DNA of 11,418 bases from an uncultured Bifidobacterium sp. (GTDB lineage Bacteria > Actinomycetota > Actinomycetes > Actinomycetales > Bifidobacteriaceae), in contig CALNAE010000176.1 in assembly GCA_937874315.1 (NCBI GenBank), positions 1 to 11,418 of the forward strand. The letters are read 5' to 3'. Shown here piece after piece: positions 1-5,339 of the stretch. The notes under the pieces were generated by a model, which saw nothing but the letters and a program-made list of their open reading frames with translations, was not told the origin of the DNA and made no database searches. The position numbers and the translations under genes were made by a program. The stretch's first letter is position 1; every line of letters begins with the position of its first letter.

Positions 1-75
1 GTCAATGTTCCGCGCCGTCGGTGGCAACGAGTGGGCTGGGGGCCAGACGGATCGGAACGGGTGTGAATTCGGTGC
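1..75 (-). repeat. Copy 1 of a duplicated intergenic element (candidate cis-regulatory RNA)
   Basis: Aligns in the same orientation with 2541-2621. Bases 1-40 match 2541-2580 at 32 of 40 positions. The blocks GATCGGaAC (50-58) and TCGGTGC (69-75) recur at 2591-2599 and 2615-2621 with slightly different spacing. Read on the minus strand, it would lie just upstream of a gene that begins left of the window. Read on the plus strand, it is in the leader of the methyltransferase. The minus strand is preferred because copy 2 sits directly in front of nhaA on that strand, but this is inference. The long GC helix of copy 2 (2576-2582 with 2623-2629) is not visible here, so this copy may be diverged or folded differently. 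A short word GGyGGCAACGAG also repeats at 20-31 and 81-92. Confidence 0.55.
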
Positions 76-107
76 GACAGGGCGGCAACGAGAACGGAGA
101 AGACAAG

Positions 108-980
108 ATGAGCGAAGACGGCGACGTTCGAGACAATCTCGAGAACTGGAACGACCGTGCCGAGATACACGCCAATGGCGGTTACGGTGATCTCGATGCG
201 CTCGCCGACGATGATGACGTCATATCGCCAGTGGTGTTGCGAGACTTCGATGTGCTGCGTCGGCATCTGCCGTCGGGCAACGTTTCAGGGTTACGACTGC
301 TGCATCTGCAATGCCATATCGGCACGGATACGCTCGGTTGGTATCGGCTGGGTGCCGTTCAGGTGCACGGGCTCGATTTCTCCGCCGCATCGCTCGGCTA
401 TGCGCGCAGACTCGCCGAACGCGCTGGTGCCGCGATCACCTACGTGGAGGGTGATGCCCGGCGTGCGGCGGATGTGATGCCTTCCCGCCACGGAACGTTC
501 GACGTCGTGGTCACCAGCGCCGGTACCATCACGTGGTTGCCCGATCTGGATTCCTGGGCGCTTTCCATCGCCACGCTGCTCGCGCCGGGAGGCATGTTCA
601 TGATCAGGGACAATCATCCGTTGCTGTTCGCGTTGGACAACTCGGGTTTGCAGATCGTGGAGGGGTATTTCAGCGGCACGGAATCGACCTATGATTCCGA
701 CGCCTCGTATACCGCGGGATCGCAGGGCATGATCGCGCATGTGCGCAATCACAACTGGGCTCATGACTTCCATGAGATGACCGGGGCGTTGCTTCATGCC
801 GGACTGGTCATCGACGAGATAGGCGAGCATCGGGTCACCGATTGGCAGGCCTTGCCTATGCTGGTGTTCGACGACGCCGCGCAGGGGTGGCGGATGCCCG
901 AAGACATGCCCCAGATTCCTCTGACGTTTTCCATCGTTGCGCATAAACCCACAGGTGCGCCGAGCGTCGTTTCGTCGTGA
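108..980 (+). CDS. Class I SAM-dependent methyltransferase (substrate unknown)
   Basis: 290 residues, cytoplasmic, with no signal peptide or membrane segment. The Rossmann SAM-binding motif I is LLHLQCHIGT at residues 64-73, followed by the acidic ribose-binding residue in VHGLDFS (D90). Motif II/III is FDVVVTSAG (131-139) and the post-motif loop is LLAPGGMFMI (157-166). The LQCHxG form of motif I is common in a family annotated only as class I SAM-dependent methyltransferase, so the substrate cannot be named. The start at 108 is chosen because GGAGA lies 8 bases upstream. An in-frame ATG at 21 would add 29 low-complexity residues that overlap the duplicated element. The TGA stop is followed by a small GC-rich hairpin. 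The C-terminal half (about 170-290) has no recognisable extra domain. Confidence 0.85.
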   Translation: MSEDGDVRDNLENWNDRAEIHANGGYGDLDALADDDDVISPVVLRDFDVLRRHLPSGNVSGLRLLHLQCHIGTDTLGWYRLGAVQVHGLDFSAASLGYARRLAERAGAAITYVEGDARRAADVMPSRHGTFDVVVTSAGTITWLPDLDSWALSIATLLAPGGMFMIRDNHPLLFALDNSGLQIVEGYFSGTESTYDSDASYTAGSQGMIAHVRNHNWAHDFHEMTGALLHAGLVIDEIGEHRVTDWQALPMLVFDDAAQGWRMPEDMPQIPLTFSIVAHKPTGAPSVVSS

Positions 981-997
981 TAAGCCGACCGGTCGAG

Positions 998-1020
998 ACC
1001 GCGCCGCGCGGTGTGTTTCC
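998..1020 (+). terminator. Possible terminator after the methyltransferase
   Basis: ACCGCG and CGCGGT form a perfect 6-bp stem (998-1003 with 1007-1012) around a CCG loop, followed by GTGTTTCC. It lies 18 bases after the methyltransferase stop. The T-run is poor, so this is a weak intrinsic terminator at best. Confidence 0.35.
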
Positions 1021-1024
1021 GTAG

Positions 1025-1255
1025 TGGGAGCATTTTGATCGGCAGGTGCTGATCATGACGGGTCGCCAAGACTCCAACGTCGGATTCGAGGATCAATGCG
1101 CGTTTGCGAAGCGACTTCCTCATGCCACATTCGTCGCGTTCGATAGGGCCGGTCATAACGTGCAGATAGAACAGCACGCCATGGTGTGCGCACTGCTGCA
1201 TGAGTGGGCGTCATCCGTGATATCGAACGAGGGTACGCCCACGGAAGACAAATAG
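1025..1255 (+). pseudogene. 5'-truncated alpha/beta hydrolase remnant (C-terminal part only)
   Basis: The frame opens after a TAG at 1022. It encodes about 76 residues that look like the C-terminal end of an alpha/beta-hydrolase-fold enzyme. VLIMTGRQDSNVG carries the strand and the acidic member of the catalytic triad (GRxD), and FDRAGHNVQIE carries the catalytic histidine. The last helix ends in LLHEWASSV. Full-length family members are usually 230-300 residues. The nucleophile elbow (GxSxG), oxyanion strand and cap are absent, and the methyltransferase occupies the space where they would be. GTG at 1046 is the only plausible start and has no good ribosome site. Most likely a deletion remnant. 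Expression as a short protein cannot be excluded, but it could not be catalytic by itself. Confidence 0.7.
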
Positions 1256-1268
1256 CGTCGTCGTAAAC

Positions 1269-2489
1269 TCAGACGCACCGGGTATGGCGCTTATCCGCAT
1301 GGCGATTGGCGGAAATGATCAACACGCCCAGCAGACACGATATGAGAGACCCGATCAGCACCGCGAGTTTGGCGGTGTCGGCGTATTGGGAGCTCTGCGC
1401 GGAATGGGAGAACGCCAGGTCCGCCATGAGGAATGAGACGGTGAAGCCGATGCCGCACAGCTGGGCGACGCCGAGAAGATCCCGCCATCGTATGCCGTCG
1501 CCCAGCGACAGCCCTACGGCGGTGCAGAGTCTGGCGGTCAGCATGATGCCCAAGGGCTTGCCGATGACCAGTCCGATGAGAATCCCGAGAAACACGGTAC
1601 TGCCCAATTCATGCGTTCCGATGCCACCCAGTGGTATGCCCATGGCGAAGAAGGCGAACACCGGCAGGGCGAGCATCGCGGACCAGGGCGAAAGCTTGCC
1701 TCGATAGCGTTCGGCGCGCGAGGTCATTTCTCTGAAGACCGGTCGGGCCGGGGTGAGCAGGCCCACGGCGACGCCTGAAAGCGTGGGGTGTATTCCCGCC
1801 GACAGCATGGCATACCACGCAATCAGGCCGATAGCCGCGATCACTGGCCAGATCGGTCTGCGCATGCGAATCAGCAGGAACCAGGACAACAGGCATGCAG
1901 CGAGCACGAACACGGGCCACGGCGATGTGAGATGGGAATAGACGATGGCGATGAGCCCGATGCCGATGATGTCGTCCACCACGGCCAGCGTCATGAGAAA
2001 CGCCCTGAGTTCGCCCGAGCCCCGTTTGGAAACCAAGGTCAGCACCGTGATCGAAAAGGCGATATCGGTGGCGGTCGGCACCGTCCAGCCGTGCGCCAGC
2101 TCGGGCGATGAACTGTTGATGGTCCAGAAGATCAGCGCCGGAACCGCGACGCCACCGCAAGCCGCGACGACCGGCACGGTCGCCTTCTTCGGATCGCTGA
2201 GGAACCCCGTGGCCATCTCCTGGCGCAGATCAAGACCTACCACCAGGAAGAACAGCGTCAACACGCCGTCCTCGACCCACTGCGAGAGCGGCATGGTCAG
2301 CGATGCGATCGGCAGCGGCGGCGTGAATGTGGAGAGGGCTTCGTAGCCGCTTGCGATTCCCGGGAGGTTCGCCGCCGTGAGTCCTACCACCGCGAACGCG
2401 AGCATGACCATCCCGGTGAATCGTTCGTTGCGCGAGTCATGACGCAGCCGGTGGATCAATCGTATGCCCAGTGTCGCTTGCCGAATCAC
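1269..2489 (-). CDS. nhaA: NhaA-type Na+/H+ antiporter
   Basis: Electrogenic exchanger of the NhaA family (TC 2.A.33), which expels Na+ or Li+ for H+ in the cytoplasmic membrane. 406 residues, close to the usual size of about 390. Family hallmarks are present: EDGVLTLFFLVVGLDLRQE (73-91), ATDIAF with D142 (E. coli D133), VVDDIIG with D172/D173 (E. coli D163/D164, the ion-binding pair), GKPLGI with K311 (E. coli K300), and CGIGFTVSFL near 345-354. The chosen start is GTG at 2489, preceded by GAGGAAGGGG with a 4-base spacer. A GTG at 2534 in the same frame would add 15 charged residues and lies inside a leader hairpin, so it is unlikely. The gene is convergent with the methyltransferase/hydrolase pair. 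It has a long structured leader in which the ribosome site is paired, which suggests translational control. Confidence 0.95.
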   Translation of the reverse strand: MIRQATLGIRLIHRLRHDSRNERFTGMVMLAFAVVGLTAANLPGIASGYEALSTFTPPLPIASLTMPLSQWVEDGVLTLFFLVVGLDLRQEMATGFLSDPKKATVPVVAACGGVAVPALIFWTINSSSPELAHGWTVPTATDIAFSITVLTLVSKRGSGELRAFLMTLAVVDDIIGIGLIAIVYSHLTSPWPVFVLAACLLSWFLLIRMRRPIWPVIAAIGLIAWYAMLSAGIHPTLSGVAVGLLTPARPVFREMTSRAERYRGKLSPWSAMLALPVFAFFAMGIPLGGIGTHELGSTVFLGILIGLVIGKPLGIMLTARLCTAVGLSLGDGIRWRDLLGVAQLCGIGFTVSFLMADLAFSHSAQSSQYADTAKLAVLIGSLISCLLGVLIISANRHADKRHTRCV

Positions 2490-2640
2490 GGCACCCCTTC
2501 CTCGGGAAAGATAATCTCGTATCCGAAGGTACACGAATCGGCCAACGTTCTACGCCGTTGGCGGGAACGAGTGGGCCGGGGCGGACGGCCGATCGGGACC
2601 GTGCCCCAAGCGCCTCGGTGCTGCCCCGGTCTCCACGGGA
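2490..2640 (-). promoter_or_regulatory. Structured nhaA leader, candidate riboswitch with SD-sequestering hairpin
   Basis: In transcript order (high to low coordinates) four structures can be drawn. (1) A 7-bp GC helix pairs 2629-2623 with 2582-2576 and encloses about 40 bases. (2) A CGCC-AAC-GGCG hairpin lies at 2563-2553, extended by GTTC/GAAC after a small internal loop. It competes with a CCAACG/CGTTGG pairing over 2561-2542. (3) A hairpin at 2536-2517 pairs TCGTGT with ATACGA. (4) CTTTCC-CGA-GGAAGG at 2510-2496 buries the nhaA Shine-Dalgarno sequence in its 3' arm, 6 bases before the GTG start. A family is not assigned. The nhaA-I and nhaA-II RNAs, reported as Li+ riboswitches, are the obvious comparison, but I cannot test a covariance model here. 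Confidence 0.5.
2541..2621 (-). repeat. Copy 2 of the duplicated intergenic element, in the nhaA leader
   Basis: Homologous to 1-75 in the same orientation. On the minus strand the shared blocks read GCACCGA, GTyCCGATC, CCCACTCGTT and ACGGCGnnGAAC. The last shared block ends 52 bases before the nhaA GTG. The best-conserved part covers a hairpin (2553-2563) and the single-stranded CCCACTCGTT just upstream of it. The element may be an RNA aptamer or a DNA site; see findings. Confidence 0.6.
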
Positions 2641-2809
2641 CGCGATGCTGCGATCAATCGACGTCCGAAACGTGCCGGTCGTATTTCCCGATGCGCGCCG
2701 AATGCAAATTCGTGGGGGATTCCAATGACATGCCGGTCACATCATCAGGGAATTATAAGGAAATAACATACACTTATTACCAAGTAGAAACCAAGCAAAG
2801 GGGCGTGTA
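2640..2809. promoter_or_regulatory. Divergent promoter region between nhaA and the 2810 gene
   Basis: There is no gene in this stretch. A strikingly AT-rich patch at 2749-2790 in otherwise GC-rich DNA holds a perfect minus-strand TATAAT (2757-2752) and an overlapping plus-strand TATAAG (2754-2759). These fit overlapping divergent -10 boxes for nhaA and for the 2810 gene, but no convincing -35 is seen at 16-18 bases in either direction. The minus-strand choice would give nhaA a leader of about 255 bases that includes the whole structured element. TGCCGGTC occurs twice (2673-2680 and 2731-2738) and could be a weak operator. Confidence 0.35.
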
Positions 2810-3214
2810 ATGGAATTAACGGTCAATGTTCCTGACGACCGTGTTGCGGAGTTCTACACCATGTTCGGTGTCTGGCTTTCCCACGATGTAGCCGGCGATG
2901 CGTCGCCCGAGCTCTCCGAGCATGATGCGGCGCGCATTTATGGCGAACTGCGCAGCACCGGCCAGCAAGTCGTGCGGACCATGGCCGAGCATGCGGGCAC
3001 ATGGCTGACCAAAGAGCAGATTTGCGAGGGACTCAAGGACGTGAACGAACGAGGACTCAACGGTGTGCTCGGAGGAATCGCCCGGATTGCCCGGCGCAAT
3101 GGCTATCAGCGGCTTTGGCGGTGGAAAGGAAAGGAGAAGACGTATTTTCTACCGGATGCGATCGGACGGAAATTCCTGACCGCCATCAAGAACATGGAAC
3201 GTGGTGCGTCCTAA
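2810..3214 (+). CDS. Conserved-type small protein with winged-helix-like C-terminal part
   Basis: 134 residues, soluble, function unknown. The N-terminal segment (1-25, VPDDRVAEFYTMFGVWL) looks amphipathic. Residues about 48-130 resemble a winged helix: predicted helices around QQVVRTMAEHAG, LTKEQICEGL and NGVLGGIARIARRNG, then a basic aromatic hairpin (RLWRWKGKEKTYFL) and a final helix. From memory it resembles short actinobacterial DUF6416-type proteins, but that assignment is unverified. The start is supported by AAAGGGG 7 bases before the ATG. It is the first gene of a probable unit with the 45-residue membrane peptide and the oleate hydratase. A role as their DNA-binding regulator is inference from fold and position only. 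Confidence 0.75.
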   Translation: MELTVNVPDDRVAEFYTMFGVWLSHDVAGDASPELSEHDAARIYGELRSTGQQVVRTMAEHAGTWLTKEQICEGLKDVNERGLNGVLGGIARIARRNGYQRLWRWKGKEKTYFLPDAIGRKFLTAIKNMERGAS

Positions 3215-3239
3215 CACGCCGCGGACAAGACAATCAACG

Positions 3240-3261
3240 GATTCATCGGTGACGATGAATC
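3240..3261. repeat. Perfect 9-bp inverted repeat with GTGA loop
   Basis: GATTCATCG (3240-3248), GTGA, CGATGAATC (3253-3261). As RNA this is a perfect 9-bp hairpin with a GNRA-class tetraloop. As DNA it is a 22-bp dyad, the usual size of a dimeric repressor operator. Neither side has a T-run, so an intrinsic terminator is unlikely. It lies 25 bases after the stop of the 2810 gene and 35 bases before the start of the 45-residue peptide. It could regulate, process or stabilise the downstream oleate hydratase message. Confidence 0.6.
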
Positions 3262-3296
3262 GAATAATCCACACGAATGGGAATAGAGATATCACT

Positions 3297-3434
3297 ATGA
3301 AACACATCGGCTGGGTGCTCGCCTTCGGGGGAGCGGCATTGGCTACGATATATGTGCTCGGCGCATTGGACTGGTTCCATGACGACGCCGACGACTACAC
3401 GATATTCGAATCGCACCGCTCGTCGGCTCGGTGA
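3297..3434 (+). CDS. Small single-pass membrane protein upstream of oleate hydratase
   Basis: 45 residues: a short basic start (MKHIGW), one hydrophobic segment at about 5-25 (GWVLAFGGAALATIYVLGAL), then an acidic, hydrophilic tail (FHDDADDYTIFES). This fits an N-in, single-span membrane protein. Function unknown, no family recognised. The frame stays open upstream to 3201, but the residues before M(3297) look non-coding and the hydrophobic segment starts immediately after this ATG. The ribosome site is weak (TAGAGA about 7 bases upstream). It ends 44 bases before the oleate hydratase start, so the two are probably co-transcribed. Confidence 0.55.
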   Translation: MKHIGWVLAFGGAALATIYVLGALDWFHDDADDYTIFESHRSSAR

Positions 3435-3478
3435 ACCACAGAAATAAACGTATCAGTGAGCGTATCAAGGAGGACATG

Positions 3479-5173
3479 ATGATCAAACACAAGGCGATCA
3501 TGATCGGAGCCGGACTGGCGAATATGGCAAGCGCGGTGTATCTGATTCAGGAGGGGCACTGGGACGGCAGCGCCATCACGTTCTACGGCATCGATGACCA
3601 TGGGTCGAACGACGGCAGCGCCGCCGACGAGCAAGCCGCCGATTATTGGAACAAAAACCATCCGTTGGAGAACACCATGGGGTATGTGGCCCGCGGCGGG
3701 CGCATGCTCAACTATCGCACCTACGTCGATCTCATGGATCTGCTATCACGGGTACCATCGGTCACCGAGCCGAACATGACCGCAGCCGAGGACACCAAGG
3801 ACTTCGATGCCAAGCACCCGACCTTCGACAAGGCGCGTCTGCTGCGGCGCGGCGAGGGTATCGTCAATGCCGGCAAGCTGGGGCTCGACAACATGGACCG
3901 CATGCTGCTGACCAAACTGGTGATGATGCCGGAGAAGGACGAGGAACGGCTCGACAACGTCACCATCGCCGATTACTTCCGCGACGATCCTCATATGTTC
4001 ACAACGAACTTCTGGTACATGTGGGAGACCACCTTCGCCTTCCGCACGCAAAGCTCGGCGCAGGAACTGCGGCGCTACATGCACCAGATGCTCTTCGAGT
4101 TCACGCAGATCGAACACCTCGTGGGCGTCAACCGCACCCGGTACAACCAATACGAGAGCATCATGCTGCCGTTGATCGAATATCTGAAGAAGGCGGGCGT
4201 GCGCTTCGAATTCGGCAAGATCGTCTCCGACTGGCAGTTCCGCGACAGCCCGATGCAGGACGAGATAACCGTCACGGGGCTCGAATTGACTGATGCCAAG
4301 ACGGGGCAGAATAGCCACGTCGCGGTCGATGGCGACACCGCCGTGATCTTCACCAACGGGTCGATCACCGACTCCGCCACCTTGGGTGACTTCAACACCC
4401 CGGCGCACGAGAACATGGATTACGGCATTTCGGCGGCGCTCTGGAAGAAGGCGGCGACCCGGTTCTACAACCTGGGCAATCCCGACAAGTTCTTCGCGGA
4501 CCGCAATGCCAGCGAATGGGTGAGTTTCACGCTGACCACCAAGGACCACACGCTGCTCAACGAGATCACCCGAATCACGACGCAGGTGCCTGGCAACGCG
4601 CTCAACAGCTTCCTGTCCGTCGCCCCCGTCAGCGAGGCGGGCAAGCCCGACGTCAACATGTCCATCGTCGTGCATCACCAGCCGCATTTCGTCTCGCAGA
4701 AAGCCAATGAGACGGTGATCTGGGGCTACTTCCTCTATCCTCGTCGCACCGGCGAATTCGTGGCCAAACCCTACATCGAGATGACTGGCAAGGAGATGAC
4801 GCAGGAGCTCATCGGTCAGTTGAGCATGGTCGATCCCGGGCCCGTCAACATTCGGGACAAAGAGCAGGCCATCATGGATTCGGTGGTCAACTGCATCCCG
4901 GTCTATATGCCCTATGCCTCGGCGCTGTTCAACAACCGCGCGAAATCCGACCGTCCGTTGGTCATCCCCGAGCATTCGACCAATCTGGCCTTCACCGGAG
5001 AATTCGTCGAACAGCCTTACCAGATGATCTTCACCGAGCAGAGCGCGGTGCGATCCGGCGAGATAGCGGCCTATCATTTCGCCGGCATCCCGATGAGCCG
5101 GCTGGTCAAGACGCCGTATTACGACAAGGACATCCCCACGTTGCTGCGCGCCACGAGGAAGATGTTCGCCTGA
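3479..5173 (+). CDS. ohyA: Oleate hydratase (MCRA family), short form
   Basis: FAD-dependent fatty acid hydratase that adds water to the cis-9 double bond of oleate and related C18 acids to give 10-hydroxy acids. Such enzymes detoxify free unsaturated fatty acids at or near the membrane. The sequence gives 564 residues. The N-terminal FAD-binding motif is IMIGAGLANMASA (7-19). The flavin/substrate loop motif RGGR is at 72-75, TRYNQYES near 220-227 carries the conserved tyrosine region, and LAFTGEFVEQPYQMIFTEQSAVRSGEIAAY near the C-terminus completes the flavin site. After RGGR the sequence reads MLN, where enzymes of the Elizabethkingia type have EME with the catalytic glutamate (E82), so this belongs to a divergent subfamily. 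The start at 3479 is chosen because AAGGAGG ends 5 bases upstream. ATG 3476 is only 2 bases from it, and GTG 3431 lacks a ribosome site. Confidence 0.9.
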   Translation: MIKHKAIMIGAGLANMASAVYLIQEGHWDGSAITFYGIDDHGSNDGSAADEQAADYWNKNHPLENTMGYVARGGRMLNYRTYVDLMDLLSRVPSVTEPNMTAAEDTKDFDAKHPTFDKARLLRRGEGIVNAGKLGLDNMDRMLLTKLVMMPEKDEERLDNVTIADYFRDDPHMFTTNFWYMWETTFAFRTQSSAQELRRYMHQMLFEFTQIEHLVGVNRTRYNQYESIMLPLIEYLKKAGVRFEFGKIVSDWQFRDSPMQDEITVTGLELTDAKTGQNSHVAVDGDTAVIFTNGSITDSATLGDFNTPAHENMDYGISAALWKKAATRFYNLGNPDKFFADRNASEWVSFTLTTKDHTLLNEITRITTQVPGNALNSFLSVAPVSEAGKPDVNMSIVVHHQPHFVSQKANETVIWGYFLYPRRTGEFVAKPYIEMTGKEMTQELIGQLSMVDPGPVNIRDKEQAIMDSVVNCIPVYMPYASALFNNRAKSDRPLVIPEHSTNLAFTGEFVEQPYQMIFTEQSAVRSGEIAAYHFAGIPMSRLVKTPYYDKDIPTLLRATRKMFA

Positions 5174-5264
5174 CGATACCGAACGACTGCAGACATACGT
5201 CGGTACTCGCATTCGCCTGCATGGTGCGGCATCCGACGTCGCCGTCACAGCCGTTGCATGGTGT

Positions 5265-5321
5265 TGCGCCCCTTGTGCTTCGGAACTCTGAGCTACAGAA
5301 TCCCGAAGCACAAGGGGCGCA
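5265..5321. terminator. Long perfect inverted repeat, probable bidirectional terminator or palindromic repeat
   Basis: TGCGCCCCTTGTGCTTCGG (5265-5283) is the exact reverse complement of 5303-5321, a 19-bp perfect stem. The 19-base spacer contains a further TCTG/CAGA pairing (5287-5290 with 5296-5299). It lies between the convergent oleate hydratase (ends 5173) and the disulfide-reductase-like gene (ends 5340). Position and strength fit a shared terminator. The absence of flanking T-runs also allows a dispersed palindromic repeat. Only one copy is present in this window. Confidence 0.65.
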
Positions 5322-5339
5322 GTCAGGCTGGTTCCTGAA

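Noticed and set aside
21..107. N-terminal extension of the methyltransferase from ATG 21
   Set aside because: The 29 residues are low complexity, lie over the duplicated element and lack a ribosome site. ATG 108 has GGAGA at good spacing.
2439..2810. 123-residue plus-strand frame over the nhaA leader
   Set aside because: Overlaps the nhaA start region antisense, has no protein-like features and no ribosome site. The leader structures explain the region better.
3746..5311. 521-residue open frame on the minus strand opposite the oleate hydratase
   Set aside because: High-GC antisense shadow rich in Arg, His, Asp and Val with no family features. The plus-strand gene is unambiguous.
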